From: Oscillospiraceae bacterium
GTDB lineage: Bacteria; Bacillota; Clostridia; Oscillospirales; JAAYXM01
Length of the DNA: 46,329 bases
Assembly (NCBI GenBank): GCA_017421025.1
Contig: JAFQME010000027.1
Location: 1-46,329 of the forward strand
Direction: 5' to 3'
The translations under genes were made by a program, and so were the position numbers. The notes under the pieces are model-generated. The model ran no database searches. It worked only from the letters and a program-made list of their open reading frames with translations, and had not been told where the DNA came from. The number at the start of each line of letters is the position of its first letter. Position 1 is the stretch's first letter. Below, one piece after another: positions 25,573 to 35,282 of this stretch.

Positions 25573-27822
25573 ATGTCTCGAAAAAAAGTAACAACATCCA
25601 TGCTGAAGAGAACCATTATCATGATGGTTTTGTTCGGCGTGCTTGCTTTTCTCCCGATGGTGATCAAACTGGTCCACGTCCAGCTGATTGATGCGGATTT
25701 CTATCAGTCCAAAGCCGCAGACCAGCAAACCCGAGACACCATTATTACACCCAAACGCGGCATCATTTATGACCGTAATATGAAAGAACTTGCAGTCTCC
25801 GCAACCACGGAGACCATTTATATTTCTCCGGTTGATATCGAAACTGCCGAGCAGGAAAGCGAAGTTGCACGTGTGCTCTCGGAAACGTTGGAACTGGATT
25901 ATCAAAGCGTGTTGGAGAAAACCAAAAACAAAAAGAGTTATTATCAGGTAATTAAGAAAAAGGTGGATGAGGAAGAAGCGACCGCTTTGCGTACTCGCAT
26001 CAAGGAAAGCGAAATCGTTGGCATTCATCTTGCAGAGGACACCAAACGCTATTACCCGTTTGGAAGTATGGCGGCACAGGTGTTGGGCTTTTGTGGAGAT
26101 GAGAATTCCGGTCTTGCAGGAATCGAAGCCATGTACGAAGAAGAACTCAAAGGGATGCCCGGTCGTATCATTGCGGCGAAAAACGCAAAAGGTACCGCAA
26201 TGCCCTTTAAATACGAAGAATACTACGATGCACAAAACGGACAGAACGTAGTGTTGACCATTGACGCAACCATTCAGCAAATTTTGGAAAAGCATCTTGG
26301 TACCGCAGTCATCGACTCGGGTGCGCAAAACCGTGGCGCCGGAATCGTGATGGATGTCACCACCGGGGAAATCCTGGCTCTCTCCACCATGGGTGGTTTT
26401 GACCTCAATGACCCGTTTAAGATTGAGGATCCGAATGCATTGAGTCGGATTGAGGCGGCTCCGGAAGAGGAACAAGGTCAAATCCGCAGCAACGAACTCA
26501 ACGCCATGTGGCGCAGTAAAATTATTTCGGACTCCTATGAGCCGGGCTCCACATTCAAAATCCTCACCATTGCAATGGGTGTGGAGGAAGGTGTGGTCAA
26601 TGCCAACAGCACATTCAGTTGTCCCGGTTACATGAAAGTAGGGGACCGTACCATTCACTGTTGGAAGCGTGAGGGCCATGGTACCGTGACACTTTCGGGT
26701 GCACTGGAAAACTCCTGTAACTGTGCATTGATGCAGATCGTTTCCAAAATCGGTAACACAAAATTCTTTGATTATGTCACAGCTTTTGGTCTGCGGGAGA
26801 AAACCGGCGTGGACCTGCCGGGAGAGGCAAGCGGATATTTCTTCAAAGAAGCCGAATTCAAAAATCCGAATAATAATGTCAGCCTTGCGGTTGCATCGTT
26901 CGGTCAGACGTTCAAAGTCACTCCGATTCAGATGATTACCGCAGTTTCCGCTGTGGTCAACGGTGGAAAACTGTTAAAACCGCACATTGTCAAAGAAGTT
27001 GTGGATCAAAACGGAATTGCGGTCAAAACCGCAGAGCCTGAGGTGATTCGCCAAATTGTTTCGAAAGAAACCAGCGCATTTATTTGCAGTTCTTTGGAAA
27101 GCGTTGTTGCAGGCGGCACAGGTAAAAACGCTTCGGTCAAAGGTTATCGCATCGGCGGCAAAACCGGTACCAGTGAAAAAATCGACCTGCAAAAAGAAGG
27201 CGAGCCGGAAAAATACGTCGCATCTTTCCTTGGTGTTGCACCCATGGAAGCACCTCGCTATGCCATCTTGATCATCGTGGATGAACCGAGTGGTTCTTAT
27301 GTAGAAGGCAGTCAGGTGGCAGCACCTGTAGCGGGAAAAGTGTATGGTGAAATTTTGCCGTATTTGGGAATTGACCCGGTTTACAGCGAAGAAGAAATGA
27401 CCAAACAAAACATTTACCTGCCCAATGTGGTCGGCATGACCGCAGGTGATGCAAAAACTATGCTGAGCAGTAAACGCTATGTCAATCTCAAAGTTAAAAC
27501 CGTAGGCGATGGCGCTACCGTTACCGATCAGCTTCCGGTTTATGGTACATCCATTCCGGATGATTCCCAAATTGTACTGTATTTGGGCGGAAGTGCGCAA
27601 AATGACCTGGTTGAGGTTCCGAATGTGATCGGAATGTCACCGGAGGCGGCAAACCGTGCATTGACGAATGCAGGACTCATGTGCACCGGCGTAGGTGTCA
27701 CAAACGAGAACGGAATCACAGCAACCAAGCAAAGTGTTGCGCCGGGAACCAAAGTCCAGCGCACCACCAATGTTACAGTAGAGTTTTATGCGACCTCATC
27801 GGTTGCAGAAGGAATCGGTTAA
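25573..27822 (+). CDS. class B penicillin-binding protein with two PASTA domains (SpoVD/FtsI type)
   Basis: A 749-residue transpeptidase. One membrane anchor lies near 14-35, then a dimerisation domain with TPKRGIIYDRNMKELA. The transpeptidase domain shows SxxK in YEPGSTFKI, SxN as SCN in LENSCNCALM and KTGTSEK. Two PASTA repeats follow (about 615-740; VPNVIGMSPEAANRAL). It cross-links septal peptidoglycan with FtsW. PASTA domains are shared by SpoVD and clostridial division PBPs. Only one class B PBP is in the cluster, so it probably serves vegetative division rather than spore cortex alone. Confidence 0.93.
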   Translation: MSRKKVTTSMLKRTIIMMVLFGVLAFLPMVIKLVHVQLIDADFYQSKAADQQTRDTIITPKRGIIYDRNMKELAVSATTETIYISPVDIETAEQESEVARVLSETLELDYQSVLEKTKNKKSYYQVIKKKVDEEEATALRTRIKESEIVGIHLAEDTKRYYPFGSMAAQVLGFCGDENSGLAGIEAMYEEELKGMPGRIIAAKNAKGTAMPFKYEEYYDAQNGQNVVLTIDATIQQILEKHLGTAVIDSGAQNRGAGIVMDVTTGEILALSTMGGFDLNDPFKIEDPNALSRIEAAPEEEQGQIRSNELNAMWRSKIISDSYEPGSTFKILTIAMGVEEGVVNANSTFSCPGYMKVGDRTIHCWKREGHGTVTLSGALENSCNCALMQIVSKIGNTKFFDYVTAFGLREKTGVDLPGEASGYFFKEAEFKNPNNNVSLAVASFGQTFKVTPIQMITAVSAVVNGGKLLKPHIVKEVVDQNGIAVKTAEPEVIRQIVSKETSAFICSSLESVVAGGTGKNASVKGYRIGGKTGTSEKIDLQKEGEPEKYVASFLGVAPMEAPRYAILIIVDEPSGSYVEGSQVAAPVAGKVYGEILPYLGIDPVYSEEEMTKQNIYLPNVVGMTAGDAKTMLSSKRYVNLKVKTVGDGATVTDQLPVYGTSIPDDSQIVLYLGGSAQNDLVEVPNVIGMSPEAANRALTNAGLMCTGVGVTNENGITATKQSVAPGTKVQRTTNVTVEFYATSSVAEGIG

Positions 27823-27834
27823 AGGAGGAGAATA

Positions 27835-29274
27835 ATGCGACTAAGTGATCTGTTACAGGGATGTTCGGTTTTAGAGAATCGGTGTGATTTGAATCTTGAG
27901 ATCACCGATGTTGCATATGATTCCCGTAAAGTAATACCGGGTGGCGCTTTTGTCGTTATTTCCGGCTTCCAAACCGATGGATATTGCTATATTGATGCAG
28001 CGATGGCAGCGGGCGCATCCGTGATTTTAACAGACCGAGCCCCGGAGAATCAAGAGATTCCGTATGTTTTGGTAGAAAATCCAAGACAAACGCTTGCAAT
28101 CTGCGGTGCAAACCTTTTTGGACATCCTGCACGTAAAATGAAACTCATTGGGGTGACCGGCACCAACGGGAAAACCACCGTCACCTATTTGATGAAAGCG
28201 ATTTTGGAATCAAAGGGTGCAAAGGTAGGGTTGATTGGTACCAATCAAAATTTGATTGGAGATCGTGTGTTAGAAACCGAACGTACCACCCCGGAATCGT
28301 TTGAACTTCAACGCTTGCTGGCCGAAATGGCGGATGCGGGCTGTACCCACGTTGTCATGGAAGTTTCCTCTCATTCCTTGGTGCTGGACCGTGTTTACGG
28401 ACTGGAATATGAGGTCGGGATTTTTACGAATCTCACTCAAGATCACTTGGATTTCCATGGAGATATGGAAACTTACGCAAAAGCAAAGAGCTTGTTGTTT
28501 TCTCAGTGCAAAGTCGGAATCATCAATGATGACGATGCGTGGTCGGATGTCATGACAGAAAACGCAACTTGCAAGCTTTATACCTATTCTGCAAAAAACA
28601 GTCGAGCCAATTTTATGGCAAAGAATTTACGCTTTATGGCAGACCGTGTGGAATTTGAAGCGCTTGGCAACAACACCCTTGGACGTGTGGTATTGCACAT
28701 CCCGGGTGAATTTTCAGTGTATAATGCACTCGCTGTCATCAGTGCGGCTATGGCAATGGGGATTGAACTGGATGACATTCGTGCTGCCCTCCATCTTGTG
28801 GGAGGCGTTAAGGGACGTGCCGAAGTTGTGCCGACCGATACCCCATATACTGTGATGATCGATTACGCCCACACACCGGATGCGTTGGAAAACATCTTGC
28901 AGACTGTGAAAAAAGTGGCAGAAGGACGTGTGATTGCAGTATTTGGGTGTGGCGGTGACAGAGACCGCACAAAACGTCCGAAAATGGCGGCTTCTGCGTC
29001 CAAATATGCAGATTTTTTGGTGATTACATCGGATAATCCGAGAACCGAAGACCCGAATGCAATCATCGAAGATATTTTACCCGGGATCACACTTCCCAAA
29101 AAACAGTACGTTGTTGAGCCGGATCGTCGTGCCGCCATTCATTACGCAATGGCAAATGCACAGCCGGGTGACATCATTGTGCTGGCAGGGAAAGGACATG
29201 AGACCTACCAGGAAATCAACCATGTGAAACACCACATGGATGAACGGGAACTGGTGGCTGAGTTTTTTGAGTAG
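27835..29274 (+). CDS. murE: UDP-MurNAc-L-Ala-D-Glu:meso-diaminopimelate ligase MurE
   Basis: A 479-residue Mur ligase. It has the ATP loop GVTGTNGKTT, the central-domain region TTPESFELQRLL and the C-terminal motif DNPRTEDP. The DNPR form is the known signature for meso-diaminopimelate; lysine-adding enzymes differ here. It adds the third amino acid to the peptidoglycan stem peptide in the cytoplasm. The length is normal. The ribosome site AAAGGAGG lies 8 bp before the ATG. It predicts diaminopimelate-type wall chemistry for the host. Confidence 0.96.
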   Translation: MRLSDLLQGCSVLENRCDLNLEITDVAYDSRKVIPGGAFVVISGFQTDGYCYIDAAMAAGASVILTDRAPENQEIPYVLVENPRQTLAICGANLFGHPARKMKLIGVTGTNGKTTVTYLMKAILESKGAKVGLIGTNQNLIGDRVLETERTTPESFELQRLLAEMADAGCTHVVMEVSSHSLVLDRVYGLEYEVGIFTNLTQDHLDFHGDMETYAKAKSLLFSQCKVGIINDDDAWSDVMTENATCKLYTYSAKNSRANFMAKNLRFMADRVEFEALGNNTLGRVVLHIPGEFSVYNALAVISAAMAMGIELDDIRAALHLVGGVKGRAEVVPTDTPYTVMIDYAHTPDALENILQTVKKVAEGRVIAVFGCGGDRDRTKRPKMAASASKYADFLVITSDNPRTEDPNAIIEDILPGITLPKKQYVVEPDRRAAIHYAMANAQPGDIIVLAGKGHETYQEINHVKHHMDERELVAEFFE

Positions 29275-29289
29275 AGAGGAGCTTTTTGA

Positions 29290-30648
29290 ATGGAGCCGTT
29301 ACGGATACAAACAGTAGCCGCTTTTTGCGGAGCAAAAGTTGCGGCAGATGACCCTACGGTCATCTGTGGAATTTCAAAAGACACACGCTGTGTGAATGAC
29401 GGTGATTTGTTCATTGCGATCCGTGGCGAGAGATTTGACGGACACGATTTCGTTTTGCGTGCGGCAGAACTTGGCGCTTCCGCTGTCTTGGTAGAACATC
29501 CGATCGAAGGCTGCCCGATTCCGCAGCTTGTGGTAAAAGACAGTGTTTTGGCACTTGGCGAGATTGCTTGCGGTTACCGTGCAAGGTTTTCTCCCCGTTT
29601 GGTAGGTGTCACAGGGAGTGTGGGGAAAACCACCACAAAAGAAATGATTGCCTATGTCCTGGGGGCGCGCTTTTTCACCCTCAAGACCGACGGGAATTAC
29701 AACAATAATATTGGAATGCCGCTTACCCTGTTGAATTTACGCAAAGAGCACGAGGCGGCAGTCATTGAAATGGGGACAAACCATTTCGGCGAGATTACCT
29801 ATTTAAGTGAAATTGCAAAACCATCACTTGCGGTTATTACCTCGATTGCAGACGCTCATATCGAGTATTTGCAGTCGAAGGAAGGGGTGCTCCGTGCAAA
29901 ATGCGAGATTTTAGACGGAATGCCCGAACATGGAACATTGATCTGCGATGCAGATAACCCATATCTTTGGGGGTTAAAAGGGAAGTTAAAACGTCCCATC
30001 GTGTTCTGCGGTGTGGATCAACCCGAGGCAGATTATGTCGGTGTCCCGATTGAAATGACCTCGGACCAATGCCGCTTTTCTGTGAAGGGTCTGGAAGGCG
30101 AATTTGTGATCCATACAGGAGGAATGCACAATCTGCATAATGCGCTTCTTGCAATTGCGGTTGGCAAAGCCTACGGTATGAACGATGATGAGATTCGCCG
30201 TGGCCTTGCTGCATTTTCCAACGTCGGCGATCGACAAAACCGTGTCGTAATTCATGGGGTGGAGGTTATCAGCGATTGCTATAACGCAAATCCCGCTTCT
30301 ATGTGTGCGGCTCTGGGTGTGCTGCGCATGGGACGCTGCGCCGGAAAACGAATTGCGGTGCTCGGTGATATGTTGGAACTTGGCAGTCGCTCCAAAAGTG
30401 CACACACTGCAATCGGAAAAGAAGCGGCAGCGAGTGCGGATGAATTGTATTGCGTGGGCACTTTTTCCAAACAAATGGAATCGGGTGCACTTGCAGGTGG
30501 AATGAAAAAAGGGAACATTCATCGGTTTTCAACCGTTAATGAACTTGCATTTGCACTCAAAAATGCGGTTCGTGAGGGTGATATGATTCTGCTCAAAGCG
30601 AGTAACGGAGTCAAACTTACCGAGGTTTTGGATGTTTTGAAAGCATAG
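29290..30648 (+). CDS. murF: UDP-MurNAc-tripeptide:D-Ala-D-Ala ligase MurF
   Basis: A 452-residue Mur ligase with ATP loop GVTGSVGKTTTKEMI, EMGTNHFGEI in the central domain and SDCYNANPASMCAAL and LGDMLELG in the C-terminal part, all MurF signatures. It joins D-Ala-D-Ala to the tripeptide to finish the soluble pentapeptide precursor. It starts 15 bp after murE with GAGAGGAG. The order murE-murF-mraY is standard. Confidence 0.96.
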   Translation: MEPLRIQTVAAFCGAKVAADDPTVICGISKDTRCVNDGDLFIAIRGERFDGHDFVLRAAELGASAVLVEHPIEGCPIPQLVVKDSVLALGEIACGYRARFSPRLVGVTGSVGKTTTKEMIAYVLGARFFTLKTDGNYNNNIGMPLTLLNLRKEHEAAVIEMGTNHFGEITYLSEIAKPSLAVITSIADAHIEYLQSKEGVLRAKCEILDGMPEHGTLICDADNPYLWGLKGKLKRPIVFCGVDQPEADYVGVPIEMTSDQCRFSVKGLEGEFVIHTGGMHNLHNALLAIAVGKAYGMNDDEIRRGLAAFSNVGDRQNRVVIHGVEVISDCYNANPASMCAALGVLRMGRCAGKRIAVLGDMLELGSRSKSAHTAIGKEAAASADELYCVGTFSKQMESGALAGGMKKGNIHRFSTVNELAFALKNAVREGDMILLKASNGVKLTEVLDVLKA

Positions 30649-30667
30649 TGTTTGGGGAGAAAAAACA

Positions 30668-31651
30668 ATGTCTGTAATCTTTATGAATCTTGTTGCGGTT
30701 TTGGTCAGCTTTGCCCTGACGGTTGCATTTGGGAAAATGGTAATTCCCTGGCTGATCAAACTGAAGTTTGGTCAAAGTATTTTGGAAATCGGGCCTAATT
30801 GGCATAAGAACAAACAGGGGACTCCCACGATGGGCGGCATCATGTTTATCTTGGGAATCGGACTCACCGTGCTTTTGGCGGGAATTCCGCTGATGATCTT
30901 TGACGGTGATTTCCGTCATCTCATCATCTTTGGATTTGCTTTGGTTTTTGGGGTCATCGGCTTTATTGATGACTATGCAAAAGTATCCAAAAAAGAGAAT
31001 AAGGGTTTGAGCGCTTTGCAAAAACTCTTGCTTCAGCTTGCGGCAAGTGCCGTGTTTTTGACCGTTCTCCGAATCAGCGGAGACCTGACTCCAAGCCTGA
31101 CACTCCCGTTTGCCGGCACAGTGAAACTGCCGTGGCTTCTGTATTTGTTTTTGATGTTATTTGTAATCGTGGGTGCGGTCAATGCGGTCAATCTCACCGA
31201 TGGGGTGGACGGTCTTGCAACCAGTGTTACACTTCCTGTGGCGTTGATGTTCGGTGCGTTGGCATTTGTGTTGAGTACACCGGGAATCGGACTGTTTGCA
31301 GCGGCACTGTTTGGCGCACTTTGCGGATTCCTCCTCTATAACCGCAATCCGGCAAAGGTGTTTATGGGGGATACCGGATCACTGTTTCTCGGGGGCGCAA
31401 TCGTAGGTCTTGCGTTTGCGTTTGATCTGCCGCTGATTCTGTTGTTTGCAGGAATCATCTATATTGCGGAAACCCTGTCGGTCATCCTCCAAGTAACTTA
31501 CTTCAAATTGACCCATGGAAAAAGACTGTTCAAGATGTCACCTATCCACCATCATTTTGAAATGTGTGGATGGAGTGAAAATAAACTTTGTGTGGTATTT
31601 ACATTGATTGGCGCAGTGGGATGCCTGATTGGCTTCTTCGGTGCAATTTGA
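30668..31651 (+). CDS. mraY: phospho-MurNAc-pentapeptide transferase MraY
   Basis: A 327-residue polytopic membrane enzyme with about ten hydrophobic helices. Conserved motifs are GTPTMGGIMF, GFIDDYAKV with catalytic Asp residues, NAVNLTDGVDGLA and the C-terminal MSPIHHHFE. It moves phospho-MurNAc-pentapeptide onto undecaprenyl phosphate, making lipid I on the inner membrane face. It starts 19 bp after murF. It is followed after 21 bp by ftsW; the murD gene often found between them is absent. Confidence 0.97.
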   Translation: MSVIFMNLVAVLVSFALTVAFGKMVIPWLIKLKFGQSILEIGPNWHKNKQGTPTMGGIMFILGIGLTVLLAGIPLMIFDGDFRHLIIFGFALVFGVIGFIDDYAKVSKKENKGLSALQKLLLQLAASAVFLTVLRISGDLTPSLTLPFAGTVKLPWLLYLFLMLFVIVGAVNAVNLTDGVDGLATSVTLPVALMFGALAFVLSTPGIGLFAAALFGALCGFLLYNRNPAKVFMGDTGSLFLGGAIVGLAFAFDLPLILLFAGIIYIAETLSVILQVTYFKLTHGKRLFKMSPIHHHFEMCGWSENKLCVVFTLIGAVGCLIGFFGAI

Positions 31652-31672
31652 TTTTTCTGAAAGGAGCGGAAC

Positions 31673-32842
31673 ATGACAAGAGAAAAGAAAAAACAAAAAG
31701 CGAAACTTGGTGGATTTGACTCGATTTATCTGATCCTTGTTCTGGTGCTGCTTGGGATCGGACTTGTCATGATGTTTTCCGCAAGTTATCCCAGTGCATA
31801 TTATGAAGGACTCAAATCTACGCATTACTTTATGCGTCAGTTGGGTTTTGCGGCGCTCGGTTTGGTCGTGATGTTTGCAGTCAGCTTCATCGATTACCGC
31901 AGATTGCGTGCGCTTTCCCCACTTTTGATGGGCGTGAGTATTGTCCTTTTGGTTATGGTTTTGATTATCGGTACCGGTAACTACGGCGAAAAACGTTGGC
32001 TGAATCTGGGCGTACGATTCCAACCGTCCGAGATTGCCAAAATTGCAGTTACCTTCTTCTTTGCAAGTTACATCTCGACCCATAGTGACAAAATGCGGAC
32101 CTTCCGCTACGGCGTGTTGCCGTTTGTCATTGTACTTGGTGTGCTTTGCGGTCTGATGTTTTTGGAACCGCACCTCTCAGGCGCAATCTTGATTGCAGGA
32201 ATCGGTGCGGTGATTATGTTTGTCGGCGGCACCCATTGGGGTTGGTTTGCCGGTGTGATCGGGTTGGGTGTCACAGGCGGAATCCTTGCAATCACACAAC
32301 TTGACTATGCGCAGGCTCGTTTGCGTGTTTGGTTAGACCCGTTTGTCGACCCGAAAGGGAAGGGCTGGCAGGCGGTGCAGTCGTTGTATGCAATCGGCTC
32401 GGGCGGACTCTTTGGCTTGGGTTTTGGCAACAGCAGACAAAAGTATCTCTATCTCCCGGAAGCGCATAACGATTTCATCTTTGCGGTTGTTTGTGAAGAG
32501 CTTGGCTTTATCGGCGCATGTATCATCATGCTGCTTTTTGCGCTTTTGATTCTTCGAGGTTTTTGGATTGCAACCCGTGCAAAAGATCAGTTCGGAGCGC
32601 TTCTTGTGGTGGGCATCACAGCCCAAATCGCATTGCAGACACTGCTGAACATTGGCGTTGTCACCGGTGTGCTTCCGGTCACCGGTGCATCTCTGCCGTT
32701 CTTCAGTTACGGTGGTACATCCCTCTTACTCTTGCTTGCGGAAGTGGGCATTGTGCTCAGCGTCTCTCGCAGGATGAAGACGGATGCTCCCACAGACCCA
32801 AAACAGCCGGAAGAATCGATGGATGGAGAAGAAGCAGAATGA
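31673..32842 (+). CDS. ftsW: septal peptidoglycan polymerase FtsW (SEDS family)
   Basis: A 389-residue SEDS glycosyltransferase with about ten membrane helices. Motifs include MMFSASYPSA after the first helix, KRWLNLGVRFQPSEIAK, the loop with PEAHNDFIFAVVCEELGF and the late LPVTGASLPFFSYGGTS. It polymerises lipid II together with the class B PBP of this operon. The C-terminal tail is acidic and short. The ribosome site is AAGGAG. Its stop overlaps the murG start (ATGA). Whether it is FtsW or the sporulation SpoVE cannot be told; a division role is likely by context. Confidence 0.95.
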   Translation: MTREKKKQKAKLGGFDSIYLILVLVLLGIGLVMMFSASYPSAYYEGLKSTHYFMRQLGFAALGLVVMFAVSFIDYRRLRALSPLLMGVSIVLLVMVLIIGTGNYGEKRWLNLGVRFQPSEIAKIAVTFFFASYISTHSDKMRTFRYGVLPFVIVLGVLCGLMFLEPHLSGAILIAGIGAVIMFVGGTHWGWFAGVIGLGVTGGILAITQLDYAQARLRVWLDPFVDPKGKGWQAVQSLYAIGSGGLFGLGFGNSRQKYLYLPEAHNDFIFAVVCEELGFIGACIIMLLFALLILRGFWIATRAKDQFGALLVVGITAQIALQTLLNIGVVTGVLPVTGASLPFFSYGGTSLLLLLAEVGIVLSVSRRMKTDAPTDPKQPEESMDGEEAE

Positions 32843-33972
32843 GAGTTTTGTTTGCATGTGGAGGCACCGGAGGACACATCAATCCGGCGATCGCATCGGC
32901 GAAAACACTAAAAGAACGCAGACCTGAGGCAGAGATTCTCTTTGCGGGGGCTGAGGGTGGGATGGAAACTCGATTGGTGCCGGATGCAGGTTTTCCGATC
33001 AAGACCGTTCCGGTAGAGGGATTTCATCGTGCCCTGAAACTGTCGTCGGTCAGCGGAAACCTCCGTGCATTTCGAAAACTCATTTACGCCCTGCGTTGGG
33101 CAGATGAATTGGTACGTGAGTTTGCACCGGATGTGGTGATGGGGACAGGAGGCTATGCCTGCTATCCGATTCTGCGTGCGGCAAGCAAAGCAAAAATTCC
33201 CACACTCATTCATGAATCAAACGCCTATCCCGGACTTGCCACACGGATGCTTTCCAAACGCCTTAGCCGTGTCATGGTAAACTTCCCGGAGAGCGAACGT
33301 TATTTGAAGCGAAAAGACAATATCACAGTAGTGGGAACCCCGATCCGTGAAGATATGATTTTCCAGGACCGTGCGGTGGCACGCCGTGAATTGGGATTGG
33401 GAGAACTGCCGCTTCTTGTGAGCTTTTGGGGCTCGCAGGGGGCACGTGAAATGAACAAAATGATGGCGGAATTTGTCGCCATGGAATCCAAAGGTGAATG
33501 TCGATTCCAACACATCCACGCTTGTGGAAAATACGGCTATCGTTGGATGCCGCAAATGTTGGAGGGAATGGGTGTAACCGGTGAAAACACCCCGAATTTT
33601 GAACTCCGTGAGTATATCTATGATATGGCACGGGTGATGGCGGCGGCGGATTTGGTCATGTGCCGTGGTGGTGCGTCCACGCTCAGTGAACTGATGGCGC
33701 TCGCAAAACCTGCCATCATCGTTCCGTCTCCCAATGTTGCGGATAATCATCAGGAAAAAAACGCCCGTGTCTTAGGTGATGTAGGTGGTGCAGTTGTAAT
33801 AACCGAGCGTGAATGCAGCGGGAAACGACTGTATGAAGAAGCGTGCAGTTTGCTGAATGATGCAGAAAAACGTGCTGCGATGTCGAGTGCACTTGGAAAA
33901 ATTGCGGTGCTGGATGCCACGGACCGGATTTATCAGGAAATTACTTCCCTTGCGAAACCGAACGTTTTTTGA
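32839..33972 (+). CDS. murG: UDP-GlcNAc:undecaprenyl-PP-MurNAc-pentapeptide GlcNAc transferase MurG
   Basis: A 377-residue GT28 enzyme. It begins MRVLFACGGTGGHINPAIA, whose GGTGGH loop binds substrate phosphate. It shows HESNAYPGLATRML and, in the C-terminal half, CRGGASTLSELMALAKPAIIVPSP for UDP-GlcNAc binding. It turns lipid I into lipid II at the inner membrane face. The ATG at 32839 overlaps the ftsW stop by 4 bp; an upstream in-frame start inside ftsW is not credible. Confidence 0.97.
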   Translation: MRVLFACGGTGGHINPAIASAKTLKERRPEAEILFAGAEGGMETRLVPDAGFPIKTVPVEGFHRALKLSSVSGNLRAFRKLIYALRWADELVREFAPDVVMGTGGYACYPILRAASKAKIPTLIHESNAYPGLATRMLSKRLSRVMVNFPESERYLKRKDNITVVGTPIREDMIFQDRAVARRELGLGELPLLVSFWGSQGAREMNKMMAEFVAMESKGECRFQHIHACGKYGYRWMPQMLEGMGVTGENTPNFELREYIYDMARVMAAADLVMCRGGASTLSELMALAKPAIIVPSPNVADNHQEKNARVLGDVGGAVVITERECSGKRLYEEACSLLNDAEKRAAMSSALGKIAVLDATDRIYQEITSLAKPNVF

Positions 33973-34024
33973 TAAAATTGCATAGGATGGGATGAATTCC
34001 TTGAATCGGGAGGGAAACCATTCT

Positions 34025-35278
34025 ATGAGTCTGTTCATCAGCGGTGGAACCCCTTTGTGTGGGGAGATTGCGGTCCACGGTGCGAAAAACAGTGTGCTGC
34101 CGGTTTTGGCAGCGACCATTTTGCATCCGGGAATCAGTGTCATCGAAAACTGCCCGGACTTAAGTGATGTACATAGTGCCATCTCAATTCTTCGTCATTT
34201 GGGATGTCGTGTTCAGCGTGAAGGAACACGTGTTACGGTGGATGCAACGGAACTTTGCTGCTGTAACATTCCGGATTCTCTCATGCGTGAAATGAGATCT
34301 TCGGTGATTTTCCTGGGTGCGATTCTGGCACGTGCGGGTTGCGCCGAAATGTATTTCCCGGGCGGTTGTGAACTGGGAAATCGCCCCATTGATCTTCATC
34401 TTTCCGCACTGCGTGAACTTGGTGCTGTGATTGAAGAAGAGGGTGGGCGCATCTGCTGCAACGCTCCGAGTTTGGTTGCCCGTGAAATCAATTTATGCTT
34501 TCCAAGCGTTGGGGCAACTGAGAATATCATGTTGGCGGCAAGTCGTGCAGCGGGTGTGACTCGTATCCGAAATGCAGCACGTGAACCGGAAATTGAGGAT
34601 TTGGCTCGTTTTTTGCGAAGCATGGGGATTTCGGTGCACGGTGCCGGCGGTTCTGTGATCGAAGTGGAATGTTCGCAGAAAACAAAAGACCCGATGTTTT
34701 CCGTTATGCCGGACCGCATCGTTGCGGCAACCTATTTGATTGGTGTGGCAATGACCGGAGGAGAAGCCTTGGTTACAAAGCTTGTACCGGAACAAATTGC
34801 CCCGATTACGTCTCTCTTGCGGGAGTCCGGTTGTAACGTGACGGTTGAAAAAGACCGTATTTTCCTGAAAGCAACTAAAACACTGCGTCCTTGTCAGACC
34901 GTGCGCACTATGCCGTATCCGGGGTTTCCGACCGATGCGCAAGCCCCGATGATGGCGTATGCAACCCAATGTGACGGAACCAGTATTTTTGTGGAAAATA
35001 TTTTTGATAACCGATATCGCCATGTCTGCGAGCTCATACGCCTGGGTGCCAACATCAAAGTTGAAGGGCGTGTGGCGGTTGTGGAAGGAAAAAACGAACT
35101 GCACGGTGCACGGGTCAGTGCGACCGATTTGCGTGGCGGTGCGGCTCTGGTGCTTGCTGCGCTGTGTGCCGAAGGCGAAAGTCGGATTGATGAAGTATGT
35201 CATATCGATCGGGGATATGAGTCGATCGAATCGAATTTTTCCAAACTTGGCGCAAAGATTGTGCGAAGAGAGGGGTAG
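34025..35278 (+). CDS. murA: UDP-GlcNAc 1-carboxyvinyltransferase MurA
   Basis: A 417-residue EPSP-synthase-fold enzyme that transfers enolpyruvate from PEP to UDP-GlcNAc, the first committed step of wall synthesis. It has GAKNSVLPVLAA with the active Lys/Asn pair and the loop PGGCELGNRPIDLH, whose Cys is residue 115, the same number as in E. coli. A Cys here is the fosfomycin-target form. The ATG at 34025 follows GGGAGGG; in-frame ATG 33992 lacks a site. It sits in the slot often held by murB in related clusters. Confidence 0.95.
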   Translation: MSLFISGGTPLCGEIAVHGAKNSVLPVLAATILHPGISVIENCPDLSDVHSAISILRHLGCRVQREGTRVTVDATELCCCNIPDSLMREMRSSVIFLGAILARAGCAEMYFPGGCELGNRPIDLHLSALRELGAVIEEEGGRICCNAPSLVAREINLCFPSVGATENIMLAASRAAGVTRIRNAAREPEIEDLARFLRSMGISVHGAGGSVIEVECSQKTKDPMFSVMPDRIVAATYLIGVAMTGGEALVTKLVPEQIAPITSLLRESGCNVTVEKDRIFLKATKTLRPCQTVRTMPYPGFPTDAQAPMMAYATQCDGTSIFVENIFDNRYRHVCELIRLGANIKVEGRVAVVEGKNELHGARVSATDLRGGAALVLAALCAEGESRIDEVCHIDRGYESIESNFSKLGAKIVRREG

Positions 35279-35282
35279 GAAT

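Noticed and set aside
34025..35278. murA misread as murB because of its place between murG and ftsQ
   Set aside because: The PGGCELGNRPIDLH loop with Cys115 and the GAKNS motif are MurA features, and no FAD-binding motif is present.
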